DNA of 64,000 bases from Isoetes taiwanensis (Eukaryota; Streptophyta; Lycopodiopsida; Isoetales; Isoetaceae): the NCBI GenBank assembly GCA_021234155.1, contig JAJEKV010000040.1:11985072-12049071 (forward strand), in the 5' to 3' direction. Below, piece after piece: positions 54,039-64,000 of this stretch. The position numbers and the translations under genes were made by a program. Position 1 is the first letter of the stretch. Each line of letters starts with the position of its first letter. Under the pieces are notes generated by a model that ran no database searches, had not been told where the DNA came from, and saw only the letters and a program-made list of their open reading frames with translations.

Positions 54039-56700
54039 TTAAGCCCAAGGTAGACTACGTGATCTATAGCGCCCTCTCTCTGGATTTTGCATTTCAATCT
54101 CTTCTTCTTGGTCATCTCTTAAAGTTCTTGTGCTCCACCCTCCTTCACCAGCACCGACACTTAAACTTGTTTGCGTACCATACAAGCCTGCTTCCATCAC
54201 TGCTGTATTGAAAGAGTTTGTTCTGAGGTAAGGTACATTGTTTTGTCTGTTTTTTATTGTGTCTTTACTTCTGCTAGTGTTTTCAGAGTTTGCTTCTTGG
54301 TCAGCTATGTCCCTTTGCCTTTGTTTTGATTTTGCAGCTTTACGCCAGCTTTGTATTGACTTCACTATGTTGTCTTGGAAGAGAGAGGCCTTGTACGTGG
54401 ATCCCATCTGCACTAATCGTTGTTATTTATGAAGGAACTTTCAGGCTGTGAAGAAGTATATTCTACCTGGCCAACAAGTGCATAGAGGGGTAGAGTGCTA
54501 TAGCTGCAGAAAATTTGGACAATAAATCTGCAACAGCAACTTTATGTTAGAATGTTATTTGAATCCCTCTCTGACTACTTGCAAATAATTTATGAAATGA
54601 TCTGTACCCAGAAAAGATGCGGACATATACAAATCCTCTGTTATTAAATAAGCAAGATTCCCAACCAAATTGCCACTACATGGTACAAACCAATGAACTG
54701 TTATAAGCTTACAGAAGGATGTCTCTAATATAATTGTTATGAACAGAGACTAATACACTAAGTGAGGAGGAGGCATAATTTGTACGCATACCCAAATCCA
54801 AATGAATGTTGCAAGTTCAAAGGCATCCTGCATAGATGTGGAGACACGGATATGAGGATGGAGGTCAAGCAGACAATAAAGGAATCTATATTGGACTATG
54901 CTGATACCTGAAATAGGATTACGTGTATCAAATGAAGTAGAATATCTGGACGTTTGAACCAGAACAACTCGTCACGAGGTTTCAATATTAATGGACCTGC
55001 TATTCCTACATTTTCCATAGCGAGTGTTGCTATGATATGTTGCAGTTTTGCACCAACAATGACAACCAACTGCGGATAAATATCTCATGAGACATCCAAC
55101 AAATTGGCTATTAATAACAAATCAATGGAACTTGTCCTTACAATAATGGGCACAAAAGAAATCCAAAAGTACAAATTTGTTCCTGTATAACATAATTAGG
55201 TTAATGCAATGCAAAAACTGCTAGAATGCTCGTTGTAAACCAGATTACTTACCATCCATATTAAACAGCATAAACGCTATCACAAACACCCATAGAGCTG
55301 GACTGCAGTAACACATTAATTAGCATACACTAGCCTACTTTCACAGTTAAATATACCACTCACCTTATACCAACGATATCCTTAAACTCATCTTCCAAAC
55401 AGCGGATTATATAACTATGGAAGTCGTACTTATCGGTCACATTGTGAGCCTGGCTTGCCACAATTGTATTCCATAATGTAGTCAGAAGAAAATAAACTAG
55501 CTCTGTCACCAATAACTATTGACGCACCTTGAGGAAGCCAAGTCTTAAAGCCAAGTAATCAGATCTGGTCACAGATTTGCCAAATTGACGAAAAAAGCAT
55601 ACCTGCATTTATCAATAATTCAAAAATAAATATTGTTACGGCTTAATGCCGGCTCGGGGGAGCGGCTCTGGCTCAACGCATTTAGACTTAGCTTACTTTG
55701 TGAATCTAGAAAATAATTTAGATGAACTCCTCTTGGGGTAAACAATTAATAAGTTAAAGATAAAGCATGTTCTGACCTAATCAACATACCATCCATAGAA
55801 GAATCCCATTTTTACTCCATGACCTGCCTGCATGGTAGTTCACAAAAGTCGATTGTCTCTTTAAGGTTAAACTTCTTGTAAGTTCTGCCAATTGTTCACG
55901 ATTTTCAGCACTTTCATATGCTTCCTTTTCCCAATTTTTCCAACCATGAACCTACACAAATAATTCTAATAAAGTTTATTCATAAGCTCAAGTGCGTTTT
56001 CTTGGATTTTTTGGTGAATTGAACCTTCACAATCCCAAGCAGCACTGTCAAACAGGAGTAGAAGACATGGCTAACAGCCATAACGAATATAAATCTGTGC
56101 AATTGTTCAAGCCCCATGGACGATATGAAGGACTCAGAATCCTGCTCATATTTTAGAAACAGATCATTAAATATAAATTTAGAAACAGAGATACGGAAAT
56201 TAGCAAGAAGAAATGCGCCTGGATTTACCTTGTGGCATGTACCAGTTTCAGTACTTGTGTCTTCTGTGGAATTTTCTAACTTACATGGCATACGTTGCCG
56301 ATCGTAGAAAGATGTCTTGATGCATATTTTGATAATGTAAGGGGAAGTTACAGTGATGAGCAGGGATATAAATCCCAGTAACATCAACTCTATGCAAAAT
56401 AAGGGCAGCCTTCAATTCATAAACTCATGTAAGCTTCACCAATTTCGAAAAGAAAATTACCTTCTTTCATTTTCTCCAGAGCTCGAAGGAGAGGTTTCCT
56501 GTTTGTGTTCTTGAGCCACTACAAAGAAATTATTGGGGAAGTCATTATTAGGCAATGAAATTGAAAATAGCATCAAAACTTACATGAATTAGATGATGGA
56601 GAATGAATTCTAGCGAGAAAGAAACCACGACAAAACTAGTACAAACCACTGCCACAGACCATGTGGGAGTATGCTCCAGAGAACGGCCATTTTCTGCCAT
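54039..56700 (-). CDS. MLO: MLO family seven-transmembrane protein, 13 exons, intact
   Basis: Plant-specific membrane protein of the MLO family (calcium signalling; some members are powdery-mildew susceptibility factors, others act in reproduction). Exons, minus strand: 56700-56584, 56518-56461, 56389-56229, 56141-56025, 55951-55790, 55602-55528, 55449-55364, 55302-55253, about 55083-54908, 54827-54792, 54675-54608, 54527-54467, 54407-54039. They sum to 1,536 bases, 511 residues, with matching phases at every joint and no stop. Family marks: RSLEHTPTWSVAVVC at the start, ALEKMKEELMLLGFISLL, LHRFIFVMAVSHVFYS, RQSTFVNYH, FRQFGKSVTRSDYLALR, YDFHSYIIRCLEDEF, GAKLQHII, PRDELFWFKRP, CSYSTLPLYALVGQMGS, and a calmodulin-binding-like LFQDNIVKSIQSWRKA (398-413). 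All introns have GT-AG ends. The exon 8/9 joint lacks the usual GWxxYxW segment (about 9 residues short). Confidence 0.93.
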
Positions 56701-57496
56701 GCTCTCTTCAAGCTCGACTGTCTGGTCACGAGCTCATTTGAATCTTCAAGTTTGTGTTTAAAACTTAACGCGGCCAATAGTACAGGCATTTTCTGGTAAC
56801 AAGAACAGTATTCAACCCAATGTCTTAAATCTCTAGAAGGCTAAGTCATAATAGTCTAAACCATTGAAGGCATTATTTATAAAATAATCAAATGAATTGT
56901 TCATAAGAAAACTATTGAAGGAAATAAATATTACAAAATAATCAAGGAATTGTTCATAGGGTATCACATGAGACAAATGATTTTATGAAAGGGAATCCCA
57001 TGAAATTGGACGACAAAGCGAGATGTCATTGAAGGTAGAAAGTAGACATTTCCACTAAGCTTCTATAACAACAAAATAAGCTTAATGCAAGCATTAAGGA
57101 CCACATGTGCCTACATCCTTCAAATGTGTCTTTAAACATTGGTGGCCACATGCATTGTTATTGTGTTCGCCTTTCGCCATCGTGCATTTTCTAACCCTTT
57201 GAATTAAGGAATAACCAATCAAATGTTGCCTCAGATAGCAGATAGCGGGCCTTACACGCACATGATCCTCACACGTGGTCTTTGGTGGGTCCGTACATGA
57301 ATTTGTAAAACCCCTTATTCTTCTAGAATTATTACTTAGATATATTCTTTAAAAATATGAATCTCCTACCTCTTCTAGAGAAGGCTTTAGTTGTTTGAGC
57401 TAGTTGTAGAGAAGCAATTTTTATGGTGCTTTTATTGGCTTCTAATTTTGGGTCAATTCCGCAGGACTCTCAAATTCCATATGTATTGAGCAAGTC

Positions 57497-57725
57497 GAAT
57501 ACCTCAAAAAAGCAAAAAACTGGTCAACAACGGCATGGCACAAACTCATGTATGACTCCACTAGTACCACATTGAATGTTGCCTTAGATAGCACGCCTCA
57601 CATGCACATGATCCTCAAGGTGGTCTTTGGCAAGGGTATGTACATGAATACCTCAAAAAGGGCAAAACCTGGTCAACAACGACATGGCACAAACTCATGT
57701 CTGACTCTACTAGTACCACATCGAA
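57497..57725. repeat. Direct repeats, 149-bp period
   Basis: A block starting GAATACCTCAAAAA and including GGTCAACAAC and CATGGCACAAACTCATGT occurs at 57497-57579 and 57646-57725. A related piece (AGATAGCA...CACATGATCCTCA) also occurs at 57233-57273 and 57585-57615. Confidence 0.8.
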
Positions 57726-58959
57726 GGAGGAGTGAAAATAACTAGCGGTAATGCAGGCTTGGGGAAAGGGTGGGTTGGATTGTGTAGTCGAGTTAGGGTT
57801 TCACTTTTTTAGGGTTTTATGGATTCCCAGTTATGAGGGTTTGTTTGTTTAAATGATGAGAGGAGTTTGATATATAGAGTTACAAGAATTGTTTCATATC
57901 ATTTGAAATGGTATTATGACAATCAAGTAGCTTGTTAGAAGGCTTTTGTTGTATTGAAATAGGTGTTACATGATTTTGTTGGTTGACTAGATATAACAAA
58001 TGAGAAGTGTTCAGTGGCTACAACAAATATGAATTGTAGATATATAAAAGAAGATATATTTTAGTGTGCTTTAGGATAAATTGTTGTGTTGAATTCCAAT
58101 GTGCATAGGAGTTACATTTTTGCACTTTTGATGAACAATCACATATAGGATGATTGTTAAAATGAACAAGTTTTCTTTTAGTGTTCAATTATCACAATGG
58201 ATGTTAAGGTGGCAGTATTAAAAATTGTAAAATATCATGCATGTACATTCATAGTATTTTGTGTTGAATATAATGGCTAAAGCAAGAACTGTCATGGTTG
58301 GGGTGCATGTTCATTACATAGGTACATGTAACTTTGTTGCTTGTTGTTGGAGTTGTTGTTGCACGTGTCTGTTAAGGAATATGAAGCTTTAAATGGTTAG
58401 GAGATTGTTGTACTTGATATGAATAAACAATGAGCATTTAATGCTTACCTTGTGTGCAGTTATTGCTACATCAAAAGTGTTTTGTTTGGTTCGAAGTCAT
58501 TTATCGTGATTGGCAAATATCACTTTAGCATGAACATATAGAACATAAACTTGTTTATGTTCTTGAAAAGCTTGTGTTGCCCATGGCATTGGGGGCTTTC
58601 GGGCTCAAATAAACTTTTCCGGCAAGAAATATTGTTTAAAAAATCCTGTCTTGCCTTATCTCACTGGCACGAACCTTTTTTTGCACAAAGAATGACGATC
58701 TAGTCATAGTTTTGGACATATTTTTGAACAGAATAGGCAACTTTTTAGGCTTGAAAAGTGGTGAGCTTTAGGACCGGAAATGGCTATGGTGCATGTTCTG
58801 GGCAGTGTCGGATCATAGAGAAGTGGCAGATCAGGGGATACCTAGGAAACAGATCGACTATGACATTTATAAAAGACTATTTGAAAACTCCGTTAGCAAT
58901 GGCACCACAGCAACCCAAAAGAACCACCTACAGATTACCTGAAAATAAAAAGATATGTT

Positions 58960-59083
58960 GATGGGTATTGAAGATTACGACATGATATATAAAATAACAA
59001 GCTGTTGTGCATGGAGGGTCTTCGATGGGTATTGAAGATTACGACATGATATATAAAATAACAAGCTGTTGTGCATGGAGGGT
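58960..59083. repeat. 64-bp tandem duplication
   Basis: Sixty identical bases starting GATGGGTATTGAAGATTACG at 58960-59019 and 59024-59083. Perfect identity points to a recent event or an assembly artefact. Confidence 0.93.
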
Positions 59084-60191
59084 TGCCCTTCGGTGGCCCG
59101 AGAGTGTGTTTTCATGTTTCTTGTTTGGTCATTTCATTGGTTTGAATATGATGGTTCATTTTGTTATTAGTGAGTTAGTAACTTTTAACAAAGATAGTCC
59201 AATGTTTCTCAATGAAGCATGTTATACAAATCGTTTCCTAAGGGCATGAAAAAGAAATAAACTAAACCTAGATATCTTTGATTGCAAATCAACATTATCC
59301 TTGTCTGATTACATGTTTGTTAGAAAAGGCCAACAGATTAGCTAAAAAATCAAAGCGCAACAAATTATCTAAAAAACAATCTTCATTGACACAGAACATA
59401 TATGGCTCACCAAGAGAAATACAACATTGAAGGCACGTTTCTAAAAGGTTACTGAGGTCGCAAAAGCATTATTACATAGAGAAGGACTCTTACGTGTGAG
59501 TGATATGAATACAGTATTTCATTTTGTTAGTCCAGAGCTTCTCTGTTTTATTTCACAACTTGTGGAGGTCAATACATGCAACTCATACAATATGATGAGA
59601 TGGTAGAAAATTTTGAGGCACATGTCTAGTTGGTCTTTTAATGAGCATTGAAAATGCTCTTCTTCACATGAAGCATTTTGGCATGTAGATTGAATGCGGC
59701 TTAAAGCATGCAATAGTGTCTCAATTAGCTTGTCCCCCTTGTCCCCCCCAAAATAGTTCGAAAAGTAGGTCGTCCCAACTAACTTCCTTTGCCACGTAGA
59801 ACATTTTGAAAATTTCACCTGCAAGAACCTCGGGCCAAAGATTCTATCCCGCTCGGTGCTATCAGAGTCGGTCTCGAAGCTTGTACCAGAGGATGATCCC
59901 ATGAATCAAGACTTACTGATGCGGCCATGCCAAAATCGTGAACCTAATAAGTAAGTGAAAAACTTCTCAAATTCTTTTACAAAATTTCTTGCAAAGCAAT
60001 GAAATGGAAGCCCCCTTGTTAACGAATTGGAGCAACAGAAAATTTCAAGTCGCTTTCTTATTGCCAGGTTGGATCTATTAGATAAATTAGAGCATCTTTT
60101 TTTCAGATTGAGACCACCTTGTTGAAGCCATCCCACAAGGCCAAAGATATCAGTAAGCATCAATCCTTTCTCTTCATCTTCATAGTTAAAA

Positions 60192-63100
60192 ATGGGAGAT
60201 GGGGATGCAAGCAAGTCAAAGGGGAAAAAGAAGAGAACAGCAGAGCAAGAGGCCTTAAAAAAGAGAAGACAGAGGAAGCGTAGAAATGAGGAAAAACATG
60301 CTATTATGCAAGAATGTTCCAATGCCGGTCAGAGCAACACTAAAAAGCATAGAGCCTTGGCTAATATTATCTCGTCATTTATGAAGAATACTTCAGAAAT
60401 GGACACTGAAACGAAGAAAGAAATTTTGAGTGACTTCATAAAGGAAAAAGGAATCAAAGAATTTCTTAGTGATGAATTCAAGAATATGGGAGTTAAGAAT
60501 CATTTGATTGGCAATATTAGAAAAAGCATTCAATCAATAAAAGCTTCTACAAGCATAGATTCCATGGCTGCAAAGAAAAATGTACTTGCAATGGCTATTG
60601 GCAAGGATTGCAATGCAGTCAAATTGTTAGTAAGAGAAGTTTGGGAAAAGTTTTGGGAGTCCATCCAGAAATATTAAAATGGCAAGGAATAAGCGTGAAC
60701 AAATAGATATTGATAAAGGTGGATGGGTCTTTTACAAGCGATCCGTAAGGTTTGATTCAATTGGAGATGATGTTATTGAGCTGATTCAGAGTTTTGGGAT
60801 GCAAATACAAGGGTCTCTCGCCTAATGCGAAGGATGTGAGATATAAAAGATTGGCAAAGAATATTAAACAAGAACATGCCACTCACTATTTGGAGGACAC
60901 ACGGTGTAATTCCCCTTCTCATTCTTTGAAGGAACTAAAATTATGGTTGGTAAGGTATTGTTAGTTGTGAATTGAGTTAGTGCTAGACAATGGTTCAAAT
61001 CGGGTTAGTTAAAGTTATAGGTTTCTGATCGGTTAGTTCTAGTTGCGATTGCGGTGTTATAGCGAGGGTCGGATTAGTTAAAGTTGCAGGTCATGGCTAG
61101 TAGTCGAGGTTACGATTATAATTTGATTAGTTAAAGTTGTAGGTTCTGATCGGTTAGTTCAAGTTCCGTGTTTTGATCGGGCGACAGATTTGCGATTCAG
61201 ATTTGCGATTCTGATTCTGCGAATTCTGATCGGTGGTCGATCGAGATCACGTTATAGTTAGAGGTGGAAGTTGTAGGTGATAGATGTAGAGACAATAATG
61301 ATTATAGGTAGATGCTAATAGTTTTAGTTGTCAGTATCAATTGGTCTTAGTCTTCAAACTTGAACATCTTTGTCCACTAGTTATAGCTTTAATTAGGTTT
61401 TTCATTTGTGAGGTCTTTGTTGTATCCAACATACAGTTATATAAGCTCACTACTCTTATTGTTGTGTGCGGTCGAGCTGTTTCTTAAGTTCAAAGAGCAA
61501 TATCCGAGGAGGTGCGATCCGCCAAAGAGCTTTTGAGAAATTAAAGCCATGGTATGTCATGAAGTTGAAGCAATTCAACTCTTGTTGTTTGCATACATCA
61601 TGTGAGGCTACAAATGCTTTTGGATGGTTTTAATAAATTGAGGAACCAAACATGTGAATCCTTGCAATTGTGCATGTGAACTATGTGGAGCAAAGAGAAG
61701 AAGAAGTTTGTTTTCGCTAAGACAAAAAGTATAAGACAACTTCTGAGTTGTGGCGTCTATTCTTTGCCCAAGAGAGGAAAATCAAGAATTTCATAAAAAA
61801 GATTGCATATACAGGCTTTGTAGCACTTGTGGTATCTCTCAGTTGTCGATATGCCCACTAGAGTTATCAAATGAAGGATCTATTAGTTGGGAGTAGTGGG
61901 ATTATGAGGAAGGTGGTAAGGATAAGAAAGGAAACCCAAAGAAGGTTCTAAAGTGCTTATGGAGAGAGACTGAACCACGAACTTTAATTCATAAATTGAT
62001 TGAGAGGTTGGATAAATTTCCTTTGCATAGGCAAAACAGTTCAAGGAGTTGTTGGAAAATCTTCCTCCAGGTATTCTTGTATCAGTAGTGGACTTTGCTG
62101 AGAATTTTTCTATCCAGCTGCAGAACCAAGTGTAATCTGCATATTGGACTAGCATACAGATTACCATCTTGGTGCATATTACGTACTTTGTAGACCCTAT
62201 GTCAGGGGATGTGATCAAAGACATTCATTATTACATATCTGATGATACAAAGCACGATACGCTGTTTGTTCAGCATGCATTTATGATGCATTATGAGTTT
62301 ATGAAACAACAAGGTATAGATCCAGATAAGCACTGGGTCTTTTCAGATGGAGCAGCATCACAGTTCAAAGCAGCAAGACCCTTCTACTTTGTTGGAAGGT
62401 ATGCAGTTGCTACAAAAACTGAGATGATGTGGAGTTTTTTTTGCTCGACCCATGGGAAGGGAGAGCATGATGGTTAAAACGGTGGCTGAGGGAATTGATG
62501 GAGAGAGTACAGTCCATAAAAATTGAAAATGCAGCTGATATAATTAAAGTAGCCAGGGATGGTTTTTCGTCTAGTGCTCCATCTTCTAGTTTGAAAAAAA
62601 CACCAGTGAGAAGATGGTTTTGGGAAGTGATGGGGGTGAACAGGAACAACCTTTGGGCAGCAGATACTGTGGAGGACACAAGGAACATTCATTCTATTCA
62701 TGCATTCAAATTAGAATGCCCTACGCAATTGCATGTAAGACGTTTGTCTTGCTTTTTGCAAATTGCTTTGATGCAGAATGGAAAAAATGCATGAACAAAG
62801 AATATGTAGACGATTGGGAGCTTGTGATTATTCAACCAAGCAATGTTCTACGTGATGAATATGAGGAACGTAAATCTCAAAGAACAAGATTCTCTGAGCT
62901 ATCTACTGTTCTAAAAGATAGCATAGGAGTAGGCGACAATTTTGCTGTTGCTGCTCCAAAATATAATGAAGAGGGAGCACTATTTTGGTTGGTGTGTTGT
63001 ACAAAGACAGCGTATGTTGTTAAGGAAGACTTTGAGGTGAATGGGCAAATATTTTATGCAGGAGAGGAGCTTCTTGAAGGTATTTATTATAAAAAGGCAC

Positions 63101-63207
63101 CAAGATCACGTACAAGCTATATCTATTGTTCAGACGAGCCAAAAGCCATAGTCTACACAACTCAAGTTTGTGGAAATTGGTCATGCCACAGGCACAACAT
63201 CGATTGA
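60192..63207 (+). pseudogene. Transposase-like gene with SDGAASQFK and HGKGxHDG motifs, decayed
   Basis: Starts at an ATG with a strongly basic region (KSKGKKKRTAEQ, KKRRQRKRRNEE) open for 161 codons (60192-60677), including a KNVLAMAIGKDCNAVKLLV segment. Broken pieces follow: PNAKDVRYKRLAKNI (60820), an AT-rich insert or intron (about 60905-61490), RAFEKLKPWYVMKLKQFNSC (61520), a Cys-rich part, and KQFKELLENLPPG with SVVDFAENFSIQLQNQV (62035-62130). Then comes an open piece with DVIKDIHYYISDDTKHDTLF, HWVFSDGAASQFKAARPF and STHGKGEHDG (62169-62477). The C-terminal half is open at 62614-63207 (YVDDWELVIIQPS, VGDNFAVAAPKYNEEGALFW). I recall the motif order from unnamed transposase-like plant and algal proteins; no family name is claimed. 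At least five breaks make it a pseudogene. Confidence 0.6.
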
Positions 63208-63440
63208 AGGGAAACCAGGTTGTATACACACTTAGTGAAGCTGATAGTGAGAAGATTTTAGACAATCTCCCCGATGTTCTATCTGATAATGAAGACTAGG
63301 TATCTGACTCTATCAGATTTGTCTTTTTTTTTGCTTTGTATCAGATTGTACGGATTATCAATAAAGTCTTTGTCAATTGCATGTTATTTTGGAAGAGTAA
63401 ACTGGAATTTTAAATGCATGGTTCTGTTTAGGAGTTTAGG

Positions 63441-63594
63441 CTTGGAGACTATAAACTCAGATAAACCCGTAAACTGTTATGTCGATTATCGGTTGTACTA
63501 GACTTGCCAAGATCATCTGATTTGCTTGGAGACTGTAAACCTGTATAAACCTGTTATGTCAGATTATCAGAGGTTGTACTAGACTTTCCAGGAC
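63441..63594. repeat. Direct repeat, 84-bp period
   Basis: CTTGGAGACTATAAACTCAG... at 63441-63509 and CTTGGAGACTGTAAACCTGT... at 63525-63594 share ATGTC(A)GATTATC and GTTGTACTAGACTT with small changes. Confidence 0.8.
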
Positions 63595-63774
63595 TTGTAG
63601 CAGACTTAGAGTTAGATTAGGAAATCAGTATACTTAGATTACGAATTAAATATCCATCACAAAAACATTCGACATACTCTGTCACATTAACTTACACTTA
63701 ACATTAACATATTAACTTAAGATTAACATATTAACCTAAATAACTAGCCCTCAAAAAAAAAAACTTTTACTTGT

Positions 63775-64000
63775 CCACATATACTTCCAAATGCACATGG
63801 ACTCCACATGGACTGCTTACATGGACTGCCACATGGGCTACTGACATGGCATGCCACATGGACTACTTACATGGATCGCCACTTGGACTGGCACATGATG
63901 ACAATATATGGTGATGATGACTAGGATGGCATAACACGTGTTTGATGACTTGGCTCATTGAATGCTGACATGGACTGTCACTTGGACTGCCACATGGACT
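63775..64000. repeat. CATGGACT minisatellite reaching the window end
   Basis: Degenerate tandem repeats of about 10-22 bp built on GCCACATGGACT and TTACATGGACT, interrupted at 63900-63960 and resumed to the last base, so the array probably continues beyond the window. Confidence 0.8.

Larger units (their letters stand above)
56701..60191. other. AT-rich region upstream of MLO, no gene recognised
   Basis: Probably includes the MLO promoter directly above 56700, but no convincing TATA box was found there. Minus-strand open frames at 59519-59902 and 59906-60322 match no family; the second overlaps the coding strand of the transposase-like gene. Two local duplications are listed separately. Confidence 0.4.

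Noticed and set aside
59519..60322. Two minus-strand ORFs (127 and 138 codons) as genes
   Set aside because: No recognisable family. The second is antisense to the basic start of the transposase-like gene, which is the better coding strand.

Overview
The window reads as intergenic DNA from a land plant genome. Evidence: a complete 13-exon MLO gene with GT-AG introns, plant-type L1 LINEs with a C-terminal zf-RVT zinc finger, a Ty3/gypsy LTR retrotransposon, and CACTA- and hAT-type DNA transposons. The degenerate transposase-like gene at 60-63 kb belongs to a family I associate, from memory only, with non-seed plants and algae. A fern, lycophyte or bryophyte is therefore my guess, not a result.

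Layout. 1-688: 3' end of an L1 LINE. 2005-6628: a broken non-L1 LINE (called LINE-A here), split by a 1,229-bp hAT-type element (4938-6166) with perfect 19-bp inverted ends and an 8-bp target duplication. 6640-11050: AT-rich, no gene recognised. 11050-13985: a second LINE-A copy, reversed. 14470-20637: a nearly full-length 6.2-kb L1 with a perfect 16-bp target duplication. 20681-52519: one huge CACTA-type element, 31.8 kb as it stands, with 30-bp inverted ends (27/30 identical) and ATT target duplications. It holds palindrome-rich subterminal repeats, a spliced minus-strand gene that may be a TnpA-like CACTA protein, several minisatellites and about 16 kb of GC-rich tandem repeats with a ~1.1-kb period. 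The array is split by an 11.5-kb Ty3/gypsy element (32372-43836), which itself carries a 667-bp hAT-like insertion (37127-37793). 52523-53400: possible exons of an unidentified host gene and a third LINE-A fragment. 54039-56700 (minus): the MLO gene, open across all 13 exons with matching phases, 511 codons. 56701-60191: AT-rich with small duplications. 60192-63207: the transposase-like pseudogene. 63441-64000: minisatellites.

Nesting gives partial orders: LINE-A before hAT; satellite array before Ty3; Ty3 before the 667-bp element. L1 and CACTA inserted 28 bp apart, and removing both restores a short open segment with splice-like ends. Every transposon ORF of any length except the Ty3 gag is frame-broken, while MLO is clean. 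MLO is the only confidently functional host gene. Much of the difference between repeat copies falls at CAG/CTG positions, which suggests either methylation-linked mutation or base-calling error.
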